Origin: Chitinophagaceae bacterium IBVUCB2
Lineage (GTDB): Bacteria; Bacteroidota; Bacteroidia; Chitinophagales; Chitinophagaceae
Direction of reading: 5' to 3'
Length of the DNA stretch: 64,000 nucleotides
NCBI GenBank assembly: GCA_002127295.1
Contig: NFUV01000003.1
Location: 124,001 to 188,000 of the forward strand
The notes under the pieces were generated by a model, which ran no database searches, was not told the DNA's origin, and saw only the letters and a program-made list of their open reading frames with translations. A program made the position numbers and the translations under genes. Shown here in pieces: positions 52,800 through 60,176 of this stretch. Within the stretch, counting starts at the first letter, position 1, and the number at the start of each line of letters is the position of its first letter.

Positions 52800-54962
52800 C
52801 TACAAATTTAGCTTCACACCACCATTAATCACAAATCCATCTAATGGCGCATATATATCTTTAAATACAGGGCTGTTAATAGGGCCCGTATAAATTGTGC
52901 CATATTTTGTTTGTCTTGTATCCAGGAAATTTTCAAAATTGATATACACAGAAAACTTCTCCCATAACTTTTCTACCATAAAACCTGTTATCCAGTAAGG
53001 TTTTCCCGTGGTGCCGTCACTCAGCTTTTGTTTACTAAAATAGTAGCCTTCCAAACCTACTTTCCATTTTTCATGCACTTCATACATCAATACAGAATTG
53101 ATGCGATGTTTAGGTGTTAAGAAACTTTCGGCTTTTATGTTTCCCTGGTGTAATTCAGCTTGTGTAAACGTATATCCCAAAAACAATTTAAAATCACTAT
53201 ATCCTACTTTGATATTCGTTTCCATTCCCCTGCTATCAATATGTCCGGCCACAGTATTATAGCGATAATTGACACCATCGGGTTGCAAAAGCAAAGGGTC
53301 ATCAATTCTTGTATAGAAGAAGAGATGATTGATGCTGAAACTCACATCATCAAATTTTGTTTTATAATTTATATCGGCATTTACACCAAAACTTCGTTCC
53401 AACTTATTTACGTTATCATCAACGGGCAACACATTTCTATATTGAAGTCTTTCGCTTTCCTCGGTAAAAATGGTTGGTGTTTTATAGCCCAGCCCACTCC
53501 CTATCCGGGAAGATAGTTTTGTATTGAATTTAAACAGGGCAGATACTCTTGGTAAAAAAGCAAACCCATAGTCTTTAATATAATCACCTCTTACACCGGT
53601 TTCCAGGTGAAACTTTTCATTTACTTTCATAGTATTCTGCACAAATGCTCCAATTGTTAGTTGTTGGTAATCCCGTAGTGGTGTTGAAGTGATTTTGTTT
53701 TCCTTAAAATCATCTGTTAATAAATTCAACCCCGTAATCCACTCTGATTTTTCGCCATGATAAGCATAGGTGGCTTCTGTAAATGTTCCATTTTGTGTAC
53801 CGTTAAAACCATAACCCGGAGAGGTGATCCCCCTTTTGAAATGATTGAAGCTATTCTTAAAAGTAAAGTGGCTGCATTTGCCAAAATGATGCTCAAGACT
53901 GAACTGCGTGCTGTAACGATCAGTATTATTGGCCTCATAATAGCCTGATGGATTTTTGTTATTAATAAAATCCATGTCTCCACCCGTTCTTTTTTCGGTG
54001 GTGATATTAGCACCTACCATCATAGTTGTTTTAGGAGTGAAGTAAACAAACAACTTAGGATTTACCGTATAGCGTTCAAATTTTGGAATGGCTGATAAAC
54101 CTATATCAGCAGGATCATACGCTTTGTTGCTATTGCGTGATGCAAAAACTGTCAACCCTGCTTTACCAAACTTCTTTCCATAAAAACCGCTGGTATTTAA
54201 TCCGCTTGCACCCGTAACATCAAAATGAAATTTTAATTCCTGCTGTTCTTTTGGTGTTTTTGAAATCAAATTCACCAGGCCTGCGATAGCACCACCCCCA
54301 TATAAAGTGGAAGCGGATCCTTTTATTACTTCAAACTGTTTCAGATCAAGTGGTGGTGTCTGTAGCAATCCCAACCCGCTACTAAATCCCGCATATAACG
54401 GAAATCCATCTTTCAATACTTGTGTGTATCGCCCATCCAGGCCCTGGATACGAATTGAAGCATTGGCAGATGTAGCGGATGTTTGTTGCGTTTGTATGCC
54501 AGTACTTTCTGTTAATACCATTCTTATATCACCGGGTTTCATGTTTGCCTTTTCATCTAATTCTTCTCCGGCAATAAATTCTACTCTGGTTGGTATGTCT
54601 TGTATTGTTCTTGAGCTCCTGGTAGATTGAATGACCACTTCTTCTTCCTCTTCATGCTCTTCTTCCTCTAAAAAAATATCGATAGCGGCTGTTGACTCTA
54701 AAGGAAAAGTAAATTCTTTTTCTGTTTCCGGCCGGCCTACATAGGTTATTTTGACTTTATGTGTACCGGATGGAATATTACTAAAAAATACAGTTCCGGT
54801 ACTGTCTGCAATTGCAGCTTTGTTAAGACCCGCAAAAGTAACTGTGGCACCAGATAATTTTTCTTTGTGATGCGCACACTTAATAATTGCTTTGAAACTA
54901 TGTTGTGCAAATGAGTTTGCGGCACATAATAGTACTACAACCATCAAAACTATTTTGTTCAT
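52800..54962 (-). CDS. TonB-dependent receptor with carboxypeptidase-regulatory domain and acidic/His linker (metal-type)
   Basis: The protein has 720 residues with a signal peptide (ends NSFAQ). A CarboxypepD_reg-like domain (about 22-97) is followed by a Glu-rich, His-containing linker (FLEEEEHEEEEEVV, 97-110) and then the plug (IQDIPTRVEFIAGEEL; DGFPLYAGFSSG; VIKGSASTLYGGGAIAGLVN). The barrel ends INGGVKLNL. The linker could bind metal. With the DUF6660 and AraC genes just upstream it looks like a metal-responsive uptake locus; the metal is unknown. Confidence 0.92.
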   Translation of the reverse strand: MNKIVLMVVVLLCAANSFAQHSFKAIIKCAHHKEKLSGATVTFAGLNKAAIADSTGTVFFSNIPSGTHKVKITYVGRPETEKEFTFPLESTAAIDIFLEEEEHEEEEEVVIQSTRSSRTIQDIPTRVEFIAGEELDEKANMKPGDIRMVLTESTGIQTQQTSATSANASIRIQGLDGRYTQVLKDGFPLYAGFSSGLGLLQTPPLDLKQFEVIKGSASTLYGGGAIAGLVNLISKTPKEQQELKFHFDVTGASGLNTSGFYGKKFGKAGLTVFASRNSNKAYDPADIGLSAIPKFERYTVNPKLFVYFTPKTTMMVGANITTEKRTGGDMDFINNKNPSGYYEANNTDRYSTQFSLEHHFGKCSHFTFKNSFNHFKRGITSPGYGFNGTQNGTFTEATYAYHGEKSEWITGLNLLTDDFKENKITSTPLRDYQQLTIGAFVQNTMKVNEKFHLETGVRGDYIKDYGFAFLPRVSALFKFNTKLSSRIGSGLGYKTPTIFTEESERLQYRNVLPVDDNVNKLERSFGVNADINYKTKFDDVSFSINHLFFYTRIDDPLLLQPDGVNYRYNTVAGHIDSRGMETNIKVGYSDFKLFLGYTFTQAELHQGNIKAESFLTPKHRINSVLMYEVHEKWKVGLEGYYFSKQKLSDGTTGKPYWITGFMVEKLWEKFSVYINFENFLDTRQTKYGTIYTGPINSPVFKDIYAPLDGFVINGGVKLNL

Positions 54963-55020
54963 GGAAAGTTTTTAAGTTAATGAATCAAGCTTTCTCCCAC
55001 AATTGACGGAGATAAAATCA

Positions 55021-55326
55021 CTAACTAATTTTTGGCGGTTGCCAGAAGTCGTAATGAACATCAGCTATAAAAGGCTGGTTAAACTCTGTATAAGTTTTCG
55101 GAATTAATAAAGGAGTAAGGGTAAAGGGGGTGATGATCGTATGGTCTGTAGCAGTGGCACAACCTTCGCAGCTAAAGAATGGCGAGCAGCTGCCACAATC
55201 CTTATCTCCATTTTCATGATTGGCGGTTTGTTCCGTTTTGTCGTCGGGGCAATCGTCAAATGAGCAGCAAGGAATTGCTGCAAGAAGGATTAAATAAAGG
55301 GAAAGTATATACCCTGCAAATTTCAT
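55021..55326 (-). CDS. DUF6660-type small Cys-rich exported protein
   Basis: The protein has 101 residues from the ATG at 55326, since the upstream ATG adds only three residues. A hydrophobic N-terminus and the motif PCCSFDDCPDD, then CGSCSPFFSCEGC, give eight cysteines in about 50 residues. This matches DUF6660, found beside metal-type TonB receptors. It may bind a metal in the periplasm. It lies 58 nt upstream of the receptor and downstream of the AraC gene on the same strand. Confidence 0.75.
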   Translation of the reverse strand: MKFAGYILSLYLILLAAIPCCSFDDCPDDKTEQTANHENGDKDCGSCSPFFSCEGCATATDHTIITPFTLTPLLIPKTYTEFNQPFIADVHYDFWQPPKIS

Positions 55327-55380
55327 TGGGAGCAAAAATACTCTTCAATGATTAATTTTTATAATGAATGAGGGGATTTA

Positions 55381-56322
55381 TTATCGCAACAATAGTTCAC
55401 AAGGCTTCAATCCTGTGTGCTTTTTAAAGGCAGTAGAGAAATGCGAAATAGAAGAATAGCCCAATAGCATGGAAACTTCTGTTACGCTTAATCCCTTTTC
55501 ATACAAAAGGTATTTAGCATGCTCCATACGCTGGCTTTGGTAAAAATCAAATACCGTGGTGCCGAATAATTCTTTGAAACCCTTTTTCAGGTAACACTCA
55601 TTAATGGCAACCTTGCGACTAAGTTCTTTTATAGTGATTGGTTCACCAATATGCTGAATAAGAATTTCTCTTGCTTTAACGATCTTATCCCTGTCGGCTT
55701 CATTGGCCAGGAATTTACAATTGATAACATCAATTTGCTTTTCACCGATCATACAGTCGAGGCTGTAGAGCAGCAGCATTTGCGTTTGCGCATTGATGTA
55801 AATATTCTCCAAACTATCGCTGTAGGTATGATTCAACACCCCTTCTAATACCATTCTTGTTTTTCCACAGAGGGGCAATATTTTGGTAAAAGAAGAAGCA
55901 TGGTTAAAACTCATGATATCATCAGTCAGCACAGCATTACCTTTTCGTGGTTTTACAAATTGACTAAGATGAGTAGGTGAAAATTTAAAACTTACTACAT
56001 CAACACTGTCCACTCTTTCCATGCAGCTTTTTGATGCGGTGAATTGGCACATGTCACATTCCGTATTCTTTTTGCGGCAGTACACATTTCCGCTAACGCA
56101 AAAACGTAACTCGAGATAATTTTCCTTCGGTGATTTTTTTTCGTAGTGATACACCATCATTCCCGTATCCTCAATATTCCATTGAGGATTACGACTGTAC
56201 CGGTTAATGGTATATTGTACGGAACCTGGTATTTGCTGCTCCCGTTCCTGTAGCAATACCATTTGGTCCTGCATCAGGTTTTGCTTGTAAGCCAACGCCA
56301 ATATATCCGGGGGATTATGCAT
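55381..56322 (-). CDS. AraC family transcriptional regulator with cysteine cluster
   Basis: The protein has 313 residues from the ATG at 56322; an upstream TTG is less likely. The C-terminal AraC HTH (about 220-313) is intact (REILIQHIGEPITIKELSRKVAINECYLKKGFKELFG, then LLGYSSISHFSTAFKKHTG). The N-terminal domain has cysteines at 75, 82, 89, 92 and 100 (YCRKKNTECDMCQFTASKSC), suggesting metal sensing. It probably controls the DUF6660 and TonB-receptor genes downstream. It has a good promoter of its own. Confidence 0.92.
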   Translation of the reverse strand: MHNPPDILALAYKQNLMQDQMVLLQEREQQIPGSVQYTINRYSRNPQWNIEDTGMMVYHYEKKSPKENYLELRFCVSGNVYCRKKNTECDMCQFTASKSCMERVDSVDVVSFKFSPTHLSQFVKPRKGNAVLTDDIMSFNHASSFTKILPLCGKTRMVLEGVLNHTYSDSLENIYINAQTQMLLLYSLDCMIGEKQIDVINCKFLANEADRDKIVKAREILIQHIGEPITIKELSRKVAINECYLKKGFKELFGTTVFDFYQSQRMEHAKYLLYEKGLSVTEVSMLLGYSSISHFSTAFKKHTGLKPCELLLR

Positions 56323-56331
56323 AGTCTGATG

Positions 56332-56360
56332 CAAATCTACAATTTCTCCTGCAATTTCAA
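56332..56360 (-). promoter_or_regulatory. Bacteroidota-type promoter of the AraC gene
   Basis: On the minus strand TTG (56360-56358), 18 nt, TAGATTTG (56339-56332). The ATG follows after 9 nt, a very short leader. Confidence 0.55.
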
Positions 56361-56444
56361 TGTCGTAACGTTGATTGAGTGTCTACTGATACTGATATTT
56401 AACAATATATGGCGAAAAAAACTTCTGTTTTTGGGCTTAACGAC

Positions 56445-56480
56445 TAACTTTGCCCGTCCCGGTTAATTGACCGGGGTTTT
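56445..56480 (+). promoter_or_regulatory. -7 box and leader hairpin of lpxA
   Basis: TAACTTTG (56445-56452) is followed 6 nt later by CCCGGT-TAATTG-ACCGGG (56458-56475) and GTTTTT, ending 10 nt before the lpxA ATG. It looks like a terminator placed at the very 5' end of the mRNA, so attenuation or 5' protection is possible. Confidence 0.5.
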
Positions 56481-56489
56481 TAATAATCT

Positions 56490-57296
56490 ATGATTCACCC
56501 TCATACATACATACATCCAAACGCCAGACTAGCTACCAATGTTAAGATCGATCCTTTTACCGTCATCCACCAGGATGTGGAAATTGGTGATGGAACATGG
56601 ATCGGTTCTAATGTAACTATTATGGAAGGGGCGAGAATCGGTAAGAACTGCCGCATCTTTCCGGGAGCTGTAATTGCTGCTGTGCCACAAGATCTAAAGT
56701 TCCAGGGTGAATATTCCAATGTATATATAGGCGATGGCACAACGATTCGTGAGTTTGTAACGGTAAACCGTGGTACCAAAGACAGGGATAAAACAGTGAT
56801 CGGTAAAAACTGCCTTATCATGGCGTATTGCCATTTTGCCCATGATTGTTTGGTGGGTGATAACTGTATCATGAGCAACAACACTCAGGTAGCAGGGCAT
56901 GTTACCATTGGTGATTGGGCAATTATCGGAGGTATGTGTGCGGTTCACCAGTTTGTAAAAATCGGGCAACACTCTTTTATCAGTGGTGGCTCACTGGTTG
57001 GTAAAGATGTACCACCGTATATTAAAGCAGGTCGTACACCATTAAGCTATGCTGGTGTAAATTCAATTGGATTAAAACGCAGAGGTTTTAGCATTGAACG
57101 TATCAATCATATTCTTGATATCTACAGGGTGCTTTATAATAAAGGGATGAACACCAGCCAGGCTGTTGAATATATTGAAGAAGAAATGCCCGCTACCGAT
57201 GAACGGGATGAAATTGTAACTTTTATCCGTGAAAGCGGAAGAGGAATCATCAAACGCTTCACTAAAGGCAGCAACGATGACGATTTACCTATCTGA
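56490..57296 (+). CDS. lpxA: Acyl-ACP--UDP-N-acetylglucosamine O-acyltransferase
   Basis: The protein has 268 residues. Left-handed beta-helix hexapeptide repeats run from about 2 to 190 (VEIGDGTWIGSN, ARIGKNCRIFPG), with the catalytic His in CHFAHDCLVGDNC. A C-terminal helical domain follows. It performs the first step of lipid A synthesis. The last 20 nt overlap the start of the next gene, an ABC ATPase. Confidence 0.95.
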   Translation: MIHPHTYIHPNARLATNVKIDPFTVIHQDVEIGDGTWIGSNVTIMEGARIGKNCRIFPGAVIAAVPQDLKFQGEYSNVYIGDGTTIREFVTVNRGTKDRDKTVIGKNCLIMAYCHFAHDCLVGDNCIMSNNTQVAGHVTIGDWAIIGGMCAVHQFVKIGQHSFISGGSLVGKDVPPYIKAGRTPLSYAGVNSIGLKRRGFSIERINHILDIYRVLYNKGMNTSQAVEYIEEEMPATDERDEIVTFIRESGRGIIKRFTKGSNDDDLPI

Positions 57297-57912
57297 TGCC
57301 GGCAAGCGATTCAACCGTGACTGGATATTCCGTCATTTTACTTATACATTTGAAGCAGGCACATCATACGCTATAACCGGACCGAATGGATCGGGCAAAA
57401 GTACATTGTTGCAAAGTCTTAGCGGAGGCATGATGCTGAGCGAAGGGACCGTTCAATACTCAATTAATAACACAGCATATTCAATTGAAAATATTTATAA
57501 ACAGGTTTCCATTTGTGCTCCTTACTTAGAAGTAATTGAAGAAATGACGTTGAGAGAATTTTTAGATTTTCATCATGGCTTCAAGCCTTTTTTGACTGGC
57601 ATTGAGACTAATAACATTATTGCGTTGCTGGGGTTAGAAAAGGCAGAGAACAAACAAATACGGTATTATTCTTCCGGTATGAAGCAAAGGGTAAAACTGG
57701 CACAATGTATTTTTTCTGACACCGCTATTGTTTTATTGGATGAGCCCTGTACTAATCTTGACGCAGATGGTATTGCATTATACCACCGGCTTATTACTGC
57801 TTATTGTAAAGACCGTTTGGTAGTGGTAAGTAGTAATGATGAAGTAGAATACCAGTTTTGTAAGGAAAAGATTAATATGGGGAATTATAAAAATTCACCG
57901 ACATTGATTTAA
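57277..57912 (+). CDS. ABC transporter ATP-binding protein
   Basis: The protein has 211 residues from the ATG at 57277. Walker A is GPNGSGKST, the signature is a weak YYSSGMKQR, and Walker B is AIVLLDEPCTNLDADG. The size is that of a single ABC-half ATPase without membrane segments. No permease is adjacent, so it may serve a transporter encoded elsewhere. The 20-nt overlap with lpxA suggests translational coupling and possibly a link with envelope lipid transport (inference). Confidence 0.9.
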   Translation: MTIYLSDAGKRFNRDWIFRHFTYTFEAGTSYAITGPNGSGKSTLLQSLSGGMMLSEGTVQYSINNTAYSIENIYKQVSICAPYLEVIEEMTLREFLDFHHGFKPFLTGIETNNIIALLGLEKAENKQIRYYSSGMKQRVKLAQCIFSDTAIVLLDEPCTNLDADGIALYHRLITAYCKDRLVVVSSNDEVEYQFCKEKINMGNYKNSPTLI

Positions 57913-57924
57913 CACAGGTGATGC

Positions 57925-58203
57925 TTACTTCTGCATGATTTCCTGAGCACACTCGGAGCCAATCTGAGACGCACCATCTTTATCCTTATCAAATTCTCTT
58001 TTCGATTTATATTTTACCAGCATTCTATCGGAAGCACAATCGCAAAGATTGGCCAACTGCATCGTGTTGAACATTTTTTGCTCCTCGTTCCGTTTCGTAA
58101 ATTCTTTAAGGCAATCATTTACTAGATAATCTTTTGTCCAGGTATCTTTACCGGCGCAGCCAATAAATGATAATACGATAAGTGGTAGGATAAATTTTTT
58201 CAT
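57925..58203 (-). CDS. Small hypothetical lipoprotein
   Basis: The protein has 92 residues. The signal peptide has a lipobox LSFIGC-A (Cys16). The mature part is short, charged and helical, with Cys residues in NDCLKEF, LCDCASD and GSECAQEI. No family is recognised. It is 26 nt downstream of ald on the same strand and converges with the ABC gene. Confidence 0.7.
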   Translation of the reverse strand: MKKFILPLIVLSFIGCAGKDTWTKDYLVNDCLKEFTKRNEEQKMFNTMQLANLCDCASDRMLVKYKSKREFDKDKDGASQIGSECAQEIMQK

Positions 58204-58229
58204 TTTTAGCAGTTTAGTTCTGATGAAGG

Positions 58230-59444
58230 TTAACGTTGACTTGCAATCAGCAAATTAAGGTCGGTATATTTTAGATCAAATCGCTGACTTAAATAAAAAT
58301 TAGTCAACGAACCTTTAAAAAGATAAATGCCGCTACGTAAATGTATCTGGTGCCAAAGCAGGTTCTCAAAACCACCTTCTTCCCCAGCTTCCAGCAACAA
58401 GGGCATTAAAACATTACTGATTGCCTGCGATGCTGTACGGGAAAAACCGGAAGGAATATTCGGTACACAATAATGTATCACCCCATATTTCATAAAAATA
58501 GGATGCTCATGCGAAGTAATTTCTGAAGTTTCAAAACAACCGCCCCTGTCAATACTAACATCGATCACCACAGAACCGGGCCGCATATTACTCACCATTT
58601 CTTCTGTTACCACCATTGGTGTACGGCCAGTCTCTGAACCTAATGCACCCACAGCTACTTCACAGGTTTTTAATTGCTTGGCCAGCATTCTTGGTTCAAT
58701 AACTGATGTCCATAAACGATGACCAATATTATTCTGCAATCGCTTCAGCCGATAGACACTGTTATCAAAAACCTTTACGGAGGCACCCAATGCAAGGGCA
58801 GCCCTTGCTGCATACTCGCCAACTATACCTGCACCAAGAATAATAACTTTTGTAGGGGCAATGCCAGATATACCACCCAGCAACACTCCCTTTCCATGAT
58901 TTGCAGAACCAAGATATTGTGCTGCGATCAGCATAACTGCACTACCTGCAATCTCACTCATGCTCCGAACGATCGGGTATGAATCACTATCATCTTTCAA
59001 ATTCTCAAACGAAATAGCAGTGATCCTTTTTTCCATCATCTTCTCCAATATTTCAGCTTTCATTACAGAAAGATGAATCGGAGAAATGATGATCTGGTTT
59101 AATTGAAGCAGGGGTAAGTCTTCATCAATAATTGGTGCACTCTTTACTAATAATGGTGCTTTAAAAACAGACTCTCTGTCGTAAACAATCTTTGCCCCAG
59201 CTTCGCTATAATCTTTATCCCGGTAATGAGACGCTTCACCGGCGTTATGCTCAATCATTACCTGGTGGCCGTTGCTCACTAATACACTTACTGCATCTGG
59301 TGTAAGAGCTATTCTATTTTCCTGGAACGCAATTTCTTTGGGGATACCAATCATCATGCCCTCAGCCTTTGGCTTTATATCGAGAGTTTCTTCTAATGTT
59401 TCGTAGCTGAAAGAAGTAGATATTTTAGGCTTTTGCTGACTCAT
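58230..59444 (-). CDS. ald: Alanine dehydrogenase
   Basis: The protein has 404 residues. The N-terminal AlaDh/PNT domain has IGIPKEIAFQENRIALTP. The Rossmann NAD site is VIILGAGIVGEYAARAALALGASVKVFD. The catalytic region includes VDVSIDRGGCFETSE and MKYGVIHYCVPNIPS. It is slightly longer than E. coli-type Ald owing to an N-terminal extension (SQQKPKISTSFSYETLEETL). It interconverts alanine and pyruvate with NAD. It lies downstream of tsaE on the same strand, a pairing familiar in Bacteroidota. Confidence 0.92.
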   Translation of the reverse strand: MSQQKPKISTSFSYETLEETLDIKPKAEGMMIGIPKEIAFQENRIALTPDAVSVLVSNGHQVMIEHNAGEASHYRDKDYSEAGAKIVYDRESVFKAPLLVKSAPIIDEDLPLLQLNQIIISPIHLSVMKAEILEKMMEKRITAISFENLKDDSDSYPIVRSMSEIAGSAVMLIAAQYLGSANHGKGVLLGGISGIAPTKVIILGAGIVGEYAARAALALGASVKVFDNSVYRLKRLQNNIGHRLWTSVIEPRMLAKQLKTCEVAVGALGSETGRTPMVVTEEMVSNMRPGSVVIDVSIDRGGCFETSEITSHEHPIFMKYGVIHYCVPNIPSGFSRTASQAISNVLMPLLLEAGEEGGFENLLWHQIHLRSGIYLFKGSLTNFYLSQRFDLKYTDLNLLIASQR

Positions 59445-59548
59445 GAAGAAGTTTCGGGTTTTGTGTTTTTAGTTTCAGGTTCTTTAATGCAAAAGACTTT
59501 TGATTTTTACCCAAAGCATAAACCTTATAATTATTTTTTTGAGCCTGG

Positions 59549-59614
59549 CTGCATTACTAGTATCATCGTTCCTTGCGTCGCACTTTTCAGGGCTGTTTGC
59601 CCTACCTCAGCATT
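59549..59614. repeat. Dispersed intergenic repeat, copy B
   Basis: This is the second copy of the 65-nt element at 12673-12737 (CTGCATTACTAGTATCATCG to CTCAGCATT). It lies between the tsaE stop and the ald start. The rest of the gap 59445-59660 shows no gene. Confidence 0.6.
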
Positions 59615-59660
59615 CTGCAAAAAAGCTCAGTTCTTGCAAAAATGGTTCCCTCAAATGTAC

Positions 59661-60086
59661 TTAATTATCAGCGATTTTGAGTCGTCTTGTACTGTTGTTA
59701 ATCAAGTTTATATAAACATGAACTACATCTTCCGGGAAAATGCCCGGTGCCTTTTGGGGCCATTCAACTAAACATATAAACCCACTAAATAAAGCATCTT
59801 CCACTCCAGCCCGTAAGGCTTCTTCTTCATCCTTTACCCGGTAGAGGTCCATATGAAAAAGGGCTTTCTTCGTTCCCTCACAATCGTAGACATATTCGTT
59901 AATTATAGAAAACGTTGGGCTACCCACTACATCTTTCACTCCTTTCGCATCACAGAGTGCATGAATAAAAGTGGTTTTACCTGCTCCCATTTGCCCATGA
60001 AAAGCAAACACTTTTTTTCCGTCGGCTGCTTTCCAGAACTCTTTTGCAACCTCGTTAATATTATCCAGGGAAAAAGTCCATTCCAT
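59661..60086 (-). CDS. tsaE: tRNA threonylcarbamoyladenosine biosynthesis ATPase TsaE
   Basis: The protein has 141 residues. Walker A is HGQMGAGKTTFIHAL (residues 30-44), and the conserved SPTFSIINEYVYD and HMDLYRVKDEEEA segments follow, with the late LVEWPQKAPG motif. The length is normal. It is part of the TsaB/D/E complex that makes t6A in tRNA. It is divergent from the P-type ATPase gene, 90 nt between start codons. Confidence 0.94.
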   Translation of the reverse strand: MEWTFSLDNINEVAKEFWKAADGKKVFAFHGQMGAGKTTFIHALCDAKGVKDVVGSPTFSIINEYVYDCEGTKKALFHMDLYRVKDEEEALRAGVEDALFSGFICLVEWPQKAPGIFPEDVVHVYINLINNSTRRLKIADN

Positions 60087-60090
60087 TGCA

Positions 60091-60098
60091 CAAATTTA
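60091..60098 (-). promoter_or_regulatory. -7 box of tsaE
   Basis: On the minus strand TAAATTTG, then TGCA, then ATG: only 4 nt separate box and start codon, so the mRNA should be leaderless or nearly so. Confidence 0.5.
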
Positions 60099-60164
60099 AC
60101 CCGATTATACAACGATGTTGTAAACATATTTCTCTTGTCGAAAAGATGGCCAGTTTAGTTTAGG

Positions 60165-60172
60165 TAAATTTG
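60165..60172 (+). promoter_or_regulatory. -7 box of the copper P-type ATPase gene
   Basis: TAAATTTG, then TACA, then ATG: the same 4-nt spacing as the divergent tsaE promoter. Confidence 0.5.
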
Positions 60173-60176
60173 TACA

